Shown one piece after another: positions 21,793 through 33,368 of a stretch of 64,000 bases of DNA. Every line of letters begins with the position of its first letter. Within the stretch, counting starts at the first letter, position 1. The position numbers and the translations under genes were made by a program. The notes beneath the pieces are model-generated. The model had not been told where the DNA came from and ran no database searches. It saw only the letters and a program-made list of their open reading frames with translations. Source of the stretch: Melampsora larici-populina 98AG31 (Eukaryota > Basidiomycota > Pucciniomycetes > Pucciniales > Melampsoraceae); assembly GCF_000204055.1 (NCBI RefSeq), contig NW_006768787.1:62001-126000 (forward strand). Direction: 5' to 3'.

Positions 21793-24700
21793 TCATGAAA
21801 GGGACACAAACAAATTCCCTAAGATACATTCCTTCATTTCAAGACTCTCCAAATCTTTCTTGTCAAGGGCGCGCAGCCACACATCATTGTAGCAATCTTT
21901 GGGTAGGCCGGCCGGCCATCGTGACTTGCCACCTTCAGGTCGATGGTTTGAAAGCATACGCTTCGCCGGTTTGCGTCCAGGTCGCCTTGGGCATTCGTCT
22001 TGCCTCATCTTTTGGTATGCTTGATCGATGTTTTCCACGAGTGATGTAGCGAGAGAGCTCCGCCATACAGGAGTATGCCTCACTCGGTCTTCATTCAACA
22101 CATCATCGTCAGATTCGTCTGATGAACACAGTCGCTCGTCCTCAAAGAGGCCACTAAATCTTGAAAATGGTGAGCTATCATCAAGCTCGCAAACCTCCCG
22201 CCTTCGGTTCGCAAGCTGAAAACGAACGTAAGAAATATCAGTCTGGAACTATAACTTATATAGACAATCTGTCAGAACGCACCCGTAAACATCTTTGTTG
22301 CTGACGGTCTCGTTTTTGGACCATCTGAAGTGCATCTATTTGGTTATTGTACTTTCTCATATGCTTCACACGGTATTGAATATGTGCTTGCATCAATTTC
22401 ATGATGCGTTGCGGGTCATGATCCACAATGTGATACTCTTGACCCACATACGCCTTGTTAAATGTATCCGTGCAGAATGCAAGAACACGCCTATTCCAGT
22501 CTTCTCCTTGTGCATCTCCCTGAGCAGTGCTCAAGCCAACGTAAGGAAGGCCATACTGCTGAAGTCTACGCCGGCAATATGTAACCATACCCTTTGCGGT
22601 AAGTTCCATTTCTTCGTCTTTCCAAGTTGGTTGAAGGTGGTCAGGTCTGATGAGGTTTCGGGCTGCCTCGCCAAGCGGTGCCGTCTCGTAATCCACAGTC
22701 AGTTTTGGTAGTTTATCGAGTTCTTCTCTTGTTGGCGATCTTGGAAAGTCTGCTTTACGCCGATCCACCCCAGCCATAAGTCGAAAATGCTTCTGCACCT
22801 GACTTGCCTGCACCAAACAAAACATCAGTCTCATATGGGCGGTTTCATATTCTCGACATCAGCCATGGAGTCATTAAAAAACTTACTATTTGTTCATCAG
22901 CCTCTTTTGCTTGCGAAGACATCAAAAGTCTTTCCTTCCGAAGAGTCGGGTCCTTGGGCTTCTGTGGTGTTATGCTAGATTTCCTCCACTTCTGTGATCG
23001 CCTTGGGACAGATGCTTTCCGGGGTTGGTTGTTCCTGGTGTGACTAGTTTCGCCCTCGAGGTGTGAATTTGTTCGTGGAGTCAATGGATAATTTTCTGAG
23101 TTGTGCATGGTCACTGACGCTGGAAACGAAGACTGCGAATCTTGAAAAGTTGGATTGGCCAAGCTACTTCTAGTGGCACCATCACAATTCGAGGAAGTTT
23201 GTGAAAATGATGGATGATTTGCCGGGTTGTGCACAGGCACCGAGCCTTGGAAGGAGGATTGCGAATGTTGATCAATCGGATTTGTCGAGCTACTGGTAGT
23301 GGTACCCTCGAGGTGCGAAGCAGTTTGTAAATTCGATGTGTGTTGGTCTATCAGGCCTGAGACTTGCAAATGAGATTGCGATACGCCTTGCAAAATATCC
23401 ACACTTTGGCGGTCATTGCGGCCATCGATCGAGGGTTCACTATGGGGCGATTCTCGTTCTCGAATTTCGATCTCTGAAGGCTTCTGAGAAGTGTAAGAAT
23501 ATGCATGGTCGGGATGTGACAGCCCGGCAGAGATATTGTTTATAGCTTTGGCTTGATCGGAGATCTGCCTCCGATTCTCCTCATCGCGAAGTTTCAGGTC
23601 CACGATTTGAAGTCGCAGATCTTCGGAAACCTGTCGGCGTGGTCATGACATTAGACATGGTCAAGCGTGCAAGGAACATAATGAAGGCTATGAATCACGT
23701 ACATCAGATTTTTTCTCTTGTACTGCATTTCTTTCAATTGTGATGGCTATCTGTTTCTCGACATGATCATCTATTGTTTTCCTCAAGGCCGAAAATCTGC
23801 TATTGAATTCTTCTTCAAGGTCTAACTTGGGTTCTTCAGACTCTGTTATCATGCTTTGATCACCCACCCCTTCCGCCGACTTTTGATGGTGAATTTTCAC
23901 TTTGGATCAATAACATTTCATCCAGAAGTGAAGGGGAGATCATACACATACTTTGATTTGGCTGCTTTCTTCTATCATTGCCTTAATCAATGTTAGCATG
24001 TTCTCTTGAAATCTTACGAACTTCTCAGCATCCACGGCTTCACGCTGGGCCTCGGCTTCTACCGAGAAAAGGGATGATTCGACAGCGGACACTCTGCGTT
24101 CCAGAAGATCCTCCGGCTTGAAGATGATCAAACGTGACATAGTCAGGGGGCTAGCTCATAGAAGGCCGGAAGATATCGGCAAAACATTTGACAAGAAAGT
24201 AGGCCTCACTTTTTCAATATCCATATCATCACCTGTATCCTTGAGTAGTGATAACTGCGGAGCCTCTTCCAAAAGTTCAACCTTTTGGGAGCATAGTTCA
24301 ATCGTATTCCTCTGTGTTTCCACTGTACTTCGAAGTGTCTGCACGATTGTTTTCAATTCTTGAATTTCCGAAGCCAGTGGGTCGACCTGATTTTTCATCA
24401 TAGTCACATCGTGTGATGCATTTTGGATTAATAGTTCTTGATGTAGATTGTTGATTTCTTTGCGAACAAGTCCAGCCATATGCTTTTGATCTTCATCTCT
24501 TGCGCCTGCCATCAGATTTGCCTGAGCTGCCAACAAATTTTCGACATGTTTGAATATTTGCTTGATGATCGCCTTTTCCTGAGTAGCCAATTTCTGTAAG
24601 ATTAGAAACAAGCAAGGATTTCAGTGATGGAAGTTCTGGGAAATATCGGTGGATAAAAAGTTAGCAGCAAGAGAGAAATATGAAGTATAATAACCTCGTT

Positions 24701-25343
24701 GAACATGTGTAAATCAACTGATTTTGTGCTGTTGTCTACGGTGGAAAGCTCATTGCATACAGGCACTTGAACCAGGCCCAAAAGGTTTGACTTGACTTCT
24801 TCTTCTTCCAGGTGATCAAGCTTAGCATCAACCCCTTTCAATCTTTCTTCTATGCCCTTGATTGCGGAAGTGAGAGTTTGTATTCTGGTACAGTCCTGCT
24901 CTCCATAATCAATTCTCTACTTGTGTTGAAAGTTACATGAAGGAAATTGGTCAGAATAATTGTTGACAATATACGATTGTATGCATGCCTCGAACCTGTT
25001 TTATGGCTTCAATTGCTTCTTTACAGCTTTCAATATCATTGTACCACGAATCATGTTGTCCAGCGATGATGTCACCTCCCTCTTTCGGCGCCATCTGAGA
25101 CTTTCTCGTCAGTCATTTATATGTTGCATCGTTTGACTTAAAGAATGTAAGACTGACCATGGTACCTGAGGACTTTTTCAGTTTATTCCTTATATATTCC
25201 ATTTGTGTGAGTATCATCCCCATCATCATCTTGAAAGAGTGACTGATTAGTCAAAAAATCCTAGTCGAGAAAATTATTTTGAGACTTACCTCGTTATCAT
25301 GGACTTTTTGTCCTAGGACCGAGACATGCGTGTTTTGATCCAT
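21793..25343 (-). CDS. Multi-exon coiled-coil protein with a conserved basidiomycete C-terminal domain
   Basis: Begins at ATG 25343 (MDQNTHVSVLGQKVHDNE, then GTAAGT). About ten short exons follow, with GT..AG introns of 50-90 nt. The middle (24840-23690) is long coiled coil (LASEIQELKTIVQTLRSTV; VEKQIAITIERN). The 23603-22870 exon is Ser/Gln-rich with tandem HxxxNxxx-type repeats. The exon 22830-22270 encodes a compact domain (VQKHFRLMAGVDRRK, EDWNRRVLAFCTDTF, LMQAHIQYRVKHMRKY). The last exon ends with a pattern I associate with a widespread mushroom protein family (VWRSSL... WPAGLPKDCYNDVWL). That association is from memory of general patterns and is not tested. No frameshift is seen. It is the longest cargo gene. 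A scaffold or chromatin-linked role is possible, but function is unknown. Confidence 0.6.
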
Positions 25344-26425
25344 GGAAGTTCGAAGGTTCGAAGGGTATGAAAATGATTATGAGGGGGTGTAGATCGAGCC
25401 ACTTGAACGTAAAGCTGTGAGACGAGAACCGCGTTTTCTGGGCCAAGTTTGAGGATGGGTAAATTATTTGGTTCGAACACTGTGAGTAAAGGTGGTAGCT
25501 TATGAGATGGCGGCTTGAAGGGTCGCAATTGGTTTTACTCTATGGTTGTAGATTGTAGCAACATGCACCAATGCATGACACGATCTTTATATAGAGTGAG
25601 CTCATTGTATCATCGTGACATTACGAGGTTCGAACTCATTGCTCAAATCGTAGCTGAGGCGCTGTTTCCGGAATACGTAGCACTGTCTCCTGAGTGATGG
25701 ACAACAGCCATTATTGAGTGAAAGGGTTCTACCAAGAAAGAAATTCGAGAAAAAAGGGAACATGAAAGTGAGAGGTTCGAGTCTATCGAAGCGCAGTTGC
25801 TGACTCACTGACATCAACACTGCCATAGCCACGTGGTCCGTATTGAGCAGTGGCTCATAGCGCAGCAGACACGCCTCATTTAGCGCTACGTAGGTTCGAG
25901 TTTGGACGTAGGAAGGAAAATCGAGTTTGCGGGTTTGGCTCGCTTTTTGCAGCTGAGCGCTTAACCCAAATCTGAAAAAAGGCGGCGTAGCGGAAGCAAC
26001 TGGAAAAACCCACGATGAATTCAAACAAATGCCCGTGACGTATAGCAGAGATGCGTAAAAAGATACTGACATGCTAGGCTCCCGGTGGCGTGTTCTGATC
26101 AACAGGTTGAGTATTGATGAAGATTCGCTGATTCGTGTTTAGCACTCAGCTTCCATAGCGTTCCAATAAAAGGAGCTCTGTCAAACTCATGACGTGGAGC
26201 TGATTAAAACATGCAGTCCCTAATTGAACGACTCTTGGAAGGACTGAGTATCTAAATCATGAGTAATTAAAGGCTGTTGAGATGCTCGTCAAATGGAACT
26301 TCACCTGAATAGACCATACGTGTTCCCTACAATCTACATAGATAATTCCGCTTCACTTAGTCCGGAAGGCATTTTATACAACTCCAAATTAGCAGAACTC
26401 TTATACCGCTTGATACCATAGAAAA
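25344..26425. other. Upstream region of the coiled-coil gene, no gene seen
   Basis: The first 60 bases carry GGAAGTTCGAAGGTTCGAAGGG, a TTCGAA cluster in promoter position. A 166-codon minus-strand frame (25602-26102) has no family features and is not called. Confidence 0.4.
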
Positions 26426-26942
26426 ATGACCGATCAACATGGAATTTCTCATCACTTCAAATGCGATGGATGCGATGGCTCTACCAAAAAGAATAGAAGA
26501 AGCAAGGGAGGTGTCTCAGGGAGACCAGCACATGTCGAAGAGCCCCATACCAACCAGAATCCTAGACTTAGAATATCTGAAAGGCGATCAGCGAATATGA
26601 AGGGTACGAGTTGACTACCTTTAACTTATGAAAAATGTCCCTCTGACTCAAGTACAAACCATGACATCAGGAATTCTATGCTGGCGCTTTTTTCTCTCCA
26701 TATTAACCTATCTAAACCTCGTGGCGATAATAGGAATATGGCTTGCTGCTCGACATCCGACTGGACGCTTTGTGGACTTTTTGACGGACTGGGCTCCCGA
26801 CTTTCTACCGAGTGTATGGAGCAATATGTGTTTTACGTGTCGAGGAAGTCTGACAACGTGGCTCAAGCTTTCGGCACCCGAGTCATTTTGTTTGGAGGTA
26901 TTGCATAAGTTTCTGATGGTAGTCTTTGTTATCTTTGAATAA
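26426..26942 (+). CDS. Small single-span membrane protein
   Basis: Exon 1 26426-26603 and exon 2 26671-26942, joined by a 67-nt intron (GTACGA..ATCAG) that keeps frame. The N-terminal 59 residues are basic and include a CDGCDG motif. One membrane span follows at once (FFLSILTYLNLVAIIGIWLA), then about 65 residues, including RHPTGRFVDFLTDWAPDF. The layout of a short soluble head, one span and a short tail recalls nuclear-envelope or ER adaptor proteins, but no family is recognised. Confidence 0.5.
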
Positions 26943-27568
26943 ATATAGGACAGATGTCTCAGATTTCCTACGTTGTTGCTTGTGTTCGGCTGGGATGCTT
27001 TTAGATTACACCAATTGACGTAGTGAGATTTCAGAAGAGTATAATAATCTTCATAGTGTGACATTACAAATTTGAGCATGAAAACAGTTATAAGCTCCAA
27101 GGTTGACTGTCACAAGGAAGTACGCCTGTAAAGGGCTGTGATACGTGATTAGGGGTTCATCTTCAGACATGTGCAGCATGTTGAAATCAAAAAGTACATA
27201 TCTGTTACTCCCTAATTAAGACTTGTTTGATGTTTTCATCGAGATACCAGGCTGTACTTTTTAGTATGATAATTTGTGCAGGGTTTCAAGGTGATGAACA
27301 CAAAAATCGAAATTGACTGAAAGACCTCATATCAGAATTCTGAAAAACACAACAAGAAATGAGGAGCAGATCACATGATACTTTTTATGAGGGAACAGAT
27401 CAGAGGTAATACAAACGACGAGAGTTTGGATCATCAGACCTAAGATGGGACATCCTCCATAACTACATGTATCATAAAAGAATACGTAGCATTAGCATTT
27501 CAGGGTAAACATGAGTGCATATCGAATTCGAGAGATTCAAGACATTTCATAAGGACTCTAGATGAGGC
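26943..27568. other. Spacer, no gene seen
   Basis: AT-rich. From about 27260 it belongs to duplication B (3' flank of the tail-anchored gene). Confidence 0.35.
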
Positions 27569-28654
27569 TTAATCTGCATGAGCATATTCATCCAACCATG
27601 CCCAGATGAACCAGAAGAAATGTATCAAGGATACTACCAAAAGTGCCCGAAACTTCCAATCAAAGCGGAAAGCTTTCTCATAAGAGATATTCGTGGCCGG
27701 GGCAGTAGGATCTAAGATAAGAGAGTCACACATCAATGGTTCTACCTCTTTCGAGCTTTGAGGATCAATTAACATGTGGAGCTGGTTGGCCATACCTGGG
27801 TTTGGAGCCGAGCTGCTTTCCAATTGGGTATGATGCGGACCCCCAAAGGCAGTTGACATGTCACCGATTGAGTTGTTCGATCTAGAATTTCTGGGCACAT
27901 TGCTGGAATTTCGATTTGTTTCTCGAGTGAAGGAAGAGCCTTTCGGAGAGGAATGATGAGATTGTAGAAGAGTAAACTTTTCCGGATTGATGCTGATTCC
28001 AGAGAAGTTATCTTGCACAGGATTGCATGCAGAGGTGTTCCGAACACCACTTCGTCAAAAACTTGGCTCATCCCTACCTCCCTGGTTGGTAGATACTGCT
28101 CCCTCATATGTGCGTTCTCTTTGTCGTATTCGCAAAGTGTTTCCTGCACGAACAGAGGGCGAAGGAGACCGCTCGGTTGAAGAAGTACGACTTCGAGTGA
28201 CATTTGATGAACCGGGCAAATCGTTGGTGGGTGTGGAACATTTTTTAGAACTATGAATTGGAGTGATATTGGATGAACCGGGCACATCGATTGGTGTGGA
28301 ACATTTCTTAGAAGTTCGATTTCGAATGACATTGGATGAACCGGGCAAATCGCTTGGTGTCGAACATTTCTTTCTCTTGAATTCAATTTGACTCAGATCT
28401 GTCACTTCAAGCAATCCGAACCATCAGGCTTGATGATGATGCGAAGTGAATTTTTACAAGAACTTACATTTGTAGACCGGGCACCCAGGGGCACAAAACG
28501 CATGTTGCCTGGTGGTGAGAGTATGGTTGCGAACACCGGTCAGGTTCAAACCATTGCAATCTTGGCATGGTTTCCCTTTGCTACTGGGATCATAACACGT
28601 AGGGAGATGAGGACACTCGTAAGCCACGTTGTTTCCCCCTTTACGAGTTGACAT
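27569..28654 (-). pseudogene. Cys-rich tail-anchored protein, B copy with nonsense codon
   Basis: Exon 1 28654-28468 (starts MSTRKGGNNVAYECPHLPTC), intron 28405-28467, exon 2 from 28404. Compared with the A copy it has three tandem 20-residue units of the KKCSTP..DLPGSSN type instead of one. It also has an extra Ser/Asn-rich block (about 27730-27960) before the membrane span (FRALLVVSLIHFFWFIWAW). A TGA at 28055-28057 replaces the CGA of the A copy, in the context TTCGAC/TTTGAC, a C-to-T change at CpG. Beyond the stop the frame is intact to 27569, so this is a recent lesion or a readthrough case. Confidence 0.7.
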
Positions 28655-29111
28655 GAGACGTAAATTGATATTGATATGGTTTGAGAGTAGTAGGCCAGTA
28701 AGTCGGGTGAAGATTGAAGTATCGTTGGATTGATTGAACTGCGAGGTTGAGGATTATCAGTTGTCTGAGATGGTGGTTGTACGAGTTAGAGCGACATCAC
28801 CTACCTTTTGTTACTTGAAAAAACCTAAAGGGGACTGGAGGTTTTTGGTTTTGTGCGGGCTATAGACAACAACCCCCTTTGTTGTTGATCATCGTAATTT
28901 GGTTGGACTTGTAGTTCTGTATGACTCATTTCGGGGTATTGATACATAATCCAAACCCTACGTTATACTTCTCCGGCTTCTGCTGGCCCTCATGAAGGAG
29001 AGTGGATTGCGGATTTGTTATATATCATCAGCTAGATCAGGATAGCATTTTGATGACTTGGTATATGGCAAAATACGTAGTTTCACCATAGTTTCACCAG
29101 TACGTAGTTTC
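28655..29111. other. Shared flank between the tail-anchored and TET genes
   Basis: Matches 13775-14009 of duplication A in part. It includes the sequence next to the deletion point (CAGCTAGATCAGGATAG near 29028). No gene seen. Confidence 0.4.
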
Positions 29112-29570
29112 ACCAGAGAAGCTCAGATCAGAAAGATTTGACGAAGCATCTTCACCTCTTTCATGCAAAACTGGTAATTGAGAGTATTTGGTTCAGAAGG
29201 TATACGAAACAAGCGGTGTATTCACATGAGGCCAAAGAAATGAATTTAGAATATGGTCATAACCCCAAAGGCGCACACTATTGAAAAGACAAGGATTCAC
29301 AAAATCTAAATGAAAAAATCAACTTAGGGAAATCGACTTGGAAGAATCAGCTCAGACCAGAAAGATTTGACGAAGCATCTTCACCTCTTTCATGCAAAAC
29401 TGTCATTGAGAGTATTGGGTTCAGAGGGTAGTTGACAAACAAGCGGTGTATTCACATTAGGTCAAAGAAATGAATTGAGAATATGGTCATAACCCCAGAG
29501 GTGAACGCTATTGAAAAGACAAGGATTCGAAAATTCTAATTGGCAAAACAGAATTGAAATGACTTCTCAA
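29112..29570. repeat. Direct duplication, two units of about 235 bp
   Basis: The units 29112-29345 and 29350-29570 share long stretches (GAAAGATTTGACGAAGCATC; AAGCGGTGTATTCACAT; GAATATGGTCATAACCCC). They lie downstream of the TET/JBP gene, only in duplication B. Confidence 0.85.
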
Positions 29571-29605
29571 AGAGAAAAACAATGAAATTTCAGAGAATCC
29601 AGAGG

Positions 29606-30882
29606 CTAAAAATCATTTTGCCATATCCCGTACTTGATTGCAAGTGCTTTCATCTTTTTGTGAGCTTGTTCTTTATAGCCAGTCAAAACAGAAGCCTGAT
29701 AAGTATCCCAGTCTTCTTCAGACATCGTGGATCGCAAGGCTTTGACTTTATCAAGTTGATTCACCAAGGCCTGAGAAATTTGACAAGAGCAACCGAATCG
29801 AGTAATTTCGGCGGTTTCCACAGAGATTTGCTTATGGTCAACATCGTAAGTCTTGGAGGCGCTAGTTCGATGGTGAATTTGAGAATTCCATAGCATTTCA
29901 ATGACTCCATCAGATGCATCTAAATTCACGTCGACGTTGTAGTCATCAAGAATGAATCTGGCTCCAAGAGTATCACCTCTGGGTGCTGTGAGACCCCGTT
30001 GGTAAAGTTTGCCTGTTGCTCGGTCAACTAAGCTAAACAAACCAAATGCATATTTCGAAGAGTCTCTATCCTTATGTTTCTTGTTGACAAATTCATCACA
30101 GGTCACGATGATATTGGATCCGAATACTTTGGAGTTTGGCGATACATAAAACGATTCATTCGCCCAAGATGGGGCATTCGACTGAGCCGCGAGAGTCGCA
30201 TTAGATTCGAAAGCAAACAAAGATAGGGAGCTGAATCTTTCTGCAAAGAATGATTCGATGGCGGGAAGGTTCCCTTGTCGTTTCAAGTCTGCTTCCATTT
30301 TCTGCAGATCACTCGCCGTCTCTTCATTCCATGTATATTGACCTATATTATTGAACATATCGTAAATTTCGAGGGTCTCGAAGTCACAAAGAGATGAAAA
30401 CAATTTCACGAACCTCCTTTGACCTCGTGATCATACCCTGGACGGAAGCCTGCAGCGTACATTCGGCCAAACTTTCGACCTTTTCTCCTCCCTCGATAAG
30501 TAGCAGCATTCCCTTTCACTTCATTCCGAGCTTTGGCATGCTGATAGATTGTGCTTATGGAACGATTGTAAGATTCGAAAACAGAATCTTCCATTTCGGT
30601 TGGCTCCACGAATCGTACCACCAGTAAAAGCTCCAAGGTATCCGCATCAAGACAGACCACCGTACCGTAAGATAGACTCAGACGAGGCTTCCCAAAATGA
30701 CGTCCTTTTTTCAAGAAGAGGAATTTCGAGTCTTCGGGTAGTCCATAGTGTTTCGTGAGTTCTGCTTTCTTCGCAACACGAGCATTTGGTAAGGCAGGCT
30801 TAGGCCTTTCAAGATGCCTCTTGATTGAACGGAGAAGGCGGGATTTGAGAGTGGCAGGAGATTTGTGCTTATGCTTGGGCAT
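29606..30882 (-). CDS. TET/JBP-like 2OG-Fe(II) dioxygenase
   Basis: Enzymes of this family oxidise methylated or plain pyrimidine bases in nucleic acid. The N-terminus is basic (MPKHKHKSPATLKSRLLRS). A beta-rich start follows (GTVVCLDADTLELLLVV), then GRMYAAGFRPG. The metal-binding HxD is HKD (about 30078-30070), directly followed by the family-typical KYAFGLFSL. The distal His lies in SQIHHRTS (about 29880-29862) and the 2OG-binding Arg in TRFGCSCQIS. Frames 30882-30414 and 30342-29606 are joined by a proposed 71-nt intron (GTTCGT..ATATAG), giving 401 residues and a GGQYTW junction. If that intron is wrong, a one-base frameshift is present there. All expected catalytic residues are visible. 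In basidiomycetes such genes are expanded and linked to transposons, chiefly KDZ elements; here the host is a TNP2 element. Confidence 0.8.
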
Positions 30883-31369
30883 GGCCACAACCTTTGCAAA
30901 CGATTAACTGATAAGACTGATGATAATGCACAAAGTTAAAATCCTCCCTTCTAGCTTCTGAGTTCTGCGTCGCAATGATCTTAGGGTCCGAAGCAGACAA
31001 GGGAGGTTTTAGGATGAGACAACACCAAGAGTACAGAGATCCAGATGAACGTATCAAGGTAGCGAAGAATCTTTCTTGAAAAAAAGAGAAACAATATTGA
31101 AATCGTGATCAAGGGATTGAGTTACGAAGTGTAAGTTATCCAAAAAAAATTGGCGATAAAGAAGCATCAGGAATGATGTACGTGATTTTGAGCCCACGTG
31201 TCAGCCACAGCCATACATACGCCCGTGTCCGTCACATCAAACCCATCCCACATCCAACCACATATGATTCAACTATGTACTCTGTGAGATCTGTGCACAT
31301 GATATGTATGTATGTGTTTGCGTATCCATCATTTGACATACAGTGATGAATTTGTATGTATTGGCGTGC
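30883..31369. promoter_or_regulatory. Shared upstream region of the TET/JBP gene
   Basis: About 490 bp that is highly alike in A (13100-13585) and B. It is more conserved than the flanking spacer. Probable promoter and leader; no individual element can be named. Confidence 0.35.
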
Positions 31370-31750
31370 AAAGGCGCTGTGAGGCGTGTTACGATGTTTT
31401 AGAAGGTGAAGCGTCACGTCACGACCGCGTTGAGCTTTACGCACTGAGTGAGCTTGTAATGTAAGTGATGAATTTGTAGGACTTTAAAGGCGCTGTGAGG
31501 CGTGTTACGATGTTTTAGAAGTTGAAGCGTCACGTCACGACCGCGTTGAGCTTTACGCACTCAGTGAGCTTGTGTAATGTACATACATGTGTCACTGCTT
31601 TTAGAAGTTCAAGCGTCGCGTCACGACTCCGTTGAGCTCTACGCACTCAGTGTGTAAGGCATCTTCCATCAAGAGAAAAAGTGTTGAAGTTGAAGCGTCA
31701 CATCACGACCGCGTTGAGCGTTACGCACTCAGTGAGCTTGTGTAATGTAT
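31370..31750 (-). repeat. Tandem repeat of about 110 bp (B copy)
   Basis: About four units sharing GAAGCGTCACGTCACGACCG and GAGCTTTACGCACTCAGTGAG. The site corresponding to the foldback insertion in A (TTA 31553-31555) is unoccupied here. Confidence 0.75.
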
Positions 31751-31984
31751 GTACATACATGTGTCCCTGCTTACAGCCCAGACACGTGTTGAGCTTCGAA
31801 GTGGGAACTCGCAATTCGTAGTGCAACTGTCGACAGTGAAGCTGAAGTGGAGTTGGAGGGAGCTTCATATTACTCGTGCGAGTTGCCAAGTAGGAAAAGT
31901 TTTCTCCATTTATGTCCTTCTCCAAGGATCCTCAAAAGGCTAGCTATGATTCTCGAAGATAAGTCTCAAGTTCATCCTACTCGA

Positions 31985-32090
31985 CCCAGCTTGTTTTTCA
32001 GATGGTGAGTTCGAACTTCAAAGCCAATCATATTCAACTTTACCTTTTGAAGTTCAAATGATGAGTTCGAACTTCAAAGCTTATGATTTT
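31985..32090. repeat. TTCGAA motif array, copy in B
   Basis: Two units containing GTGAGTTCGAACTTCAAAG / ATGAGTTCGAACTTCAAAG with AGCTTG or CAACTTT spacers. Counterpart of 11716-11870. Confidence 0.6.
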
Positions 32091-32100
32091 TCAAGAAATT

Positions 32101-32515
32101 AGAATGGTGGAATGATAGCTCGGAGGCACTTCTGTTCGTGAAAGTGCCTCCTAGCTAGTCAAAATACAACCGTTTTCTATGTATATACACAAACATATCT
32201 AAAGTGAAAAATCACCCGATATTGTCCTGTGTTCCTCAAAGGTTTTCTCGGTCTACATTATGTAGATAATTCAAACCTGAGTCAAAAAATTTGGCCTTCT
32301 GATGGGAATCTGGTTGGAAGTCAGTCGCGCGATCGTCCAGATCTGTGATTCACGAAGAAGGGAGGGCTAGAGTTGCGGGACCCGGGAATACAATATGGTC
32401 TTCACAGTTTCCCAACGAGTTTACTGTTGTCAGAATATATCTTTCAAAAAAAAATCTAATATAGAGGTCAAAAGAGCCTTCTCATTTTGTGAACATCATC
32501 CTGAACTTGCTCATC
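32101..32515. other. Spacer upstream of the HeH-like repeat gene
   Basis: No gene seen. Contains a short imperfect palindrome around GGAGGCACTT..AAGTGCCTCC (about 32123-32152). Confidence 0.35.
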
Positions 32516-33368
32516 ATGGCCGAACATACTCCACAATACGTATACCCCGTTAAATCTGTTGTCTTGCCAAAACGGCACCATGGTTTCCTTGCGTATAACA
32601 TTGCGCATCCCCTTTCAGAAGCATCTACTAGAGAATATCATCATATTATTGAAGTTTTTCATCCAAAGCTTGCTCTCCCACTGAGCTTTGCAAAAGATAT
32701 CATTATTAGAATTTTTCAAGTCACTGTCCTTCCATTCTTACGCCATCCAAAAGGTTTTGATGAGGATACTTGCGTATACTCGTACATTTCGACGAATGCG
32801 CATCCTGAACACGAGAAGCCTTATCCTACTGGAAGTCTAGTAATCCCTCAAGACCTCATCAAGTTTATCTGTATACATGATGACCCAGACTTGATAGTTG
32901 AAGCCAGCTCCGAAGAATATCTCAGGATCATCAGTCTCTTCTTTCCGGATCTTCAACTTCCTCAGTCCTTCGATCGAGAAACTCTTATCAGCCTCTTTGA
33001 AATCATCGTGCTCCCATTTTTTCGTCCTCTTGAGGAATTGGACGAACATAGTGGCTATATACGTTATCTCCAAGTCGAAGTTATTCGTCAAATTCAACCA
33101 AAAGTTATCCCAACTCAAGTTGTTACACTTCCGGTCAACCTGCATAGATTCCTAGCATTCGCGAATCCGAAAGGTCTTCGCTGGCCCTAGCGATCAGGAA
33201 ATCCTCCAAATATTCAAGCTCTTCCACCCACAACTGAGCGATTTTTGGCAAAACGACGCAAATAATATGGTTGGCCCTTTCAACTTGATGGTCTTGCCCT
33301 ATCTTCGCAACATCATATCATTCAATTCTCAGGATGGCACATTGACCTACTCCGCCATTGATCTTTAA
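32516..33368 (+). pseudogene. HeH/LEM-like repeat protein (frameshifted in last repeat)
   Basis: From ATG 32516 the frame encodes consecutive units of about 65-75 residues. Each has the order LP-x-x-x-H/I-x-F, then an acidic linker, then EY-x-x-II-x-x-F-x-P-x-x-x-LP, then a helix -LI-x-x-F-x-x-x-VLPF. This resembles HeH/LEM or SAP helical DNA-binding domains. A stop is met at 33188-33190, but the next unit continues in another frame (DQEILQIFKLFHPQLSDFW ... MVLPYLRNI) to a TAA at 33366-33368. A one-base shift near 33165-33190 therefore broke the third unit. A short intron there is not supported by borders. No membrane span. Confidence 0.55.

Larger units (their letters stand above)
27260..32100 (-). 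repeat. Inverted duplication B (full TET/JBP gene, tail-anchored protein pseudogene)
   Basis: Reverse-complement partner of 11700-15230. It retains the complete TET/JBP-like gene and more units of the roughly 110-bp tandem repeat. It also holds a 235-bp direct duplication (29112-29570) and an internally expanded copy of the tail-anchored protein gene. Confidence 0.88.

Noticed and set aside
25628..25640. GGTTCGAACTC as a tRNA B box
   Set aside because: No matching A box or acceptor stem can be found around it. The TTCGAA motif is common throughout the element.
25602..26102. 166-codon minus-strand frame
   Set aside because: No family motif, atypical composition, no splice context; it lies in the upstream region of the coiled-coil gene.
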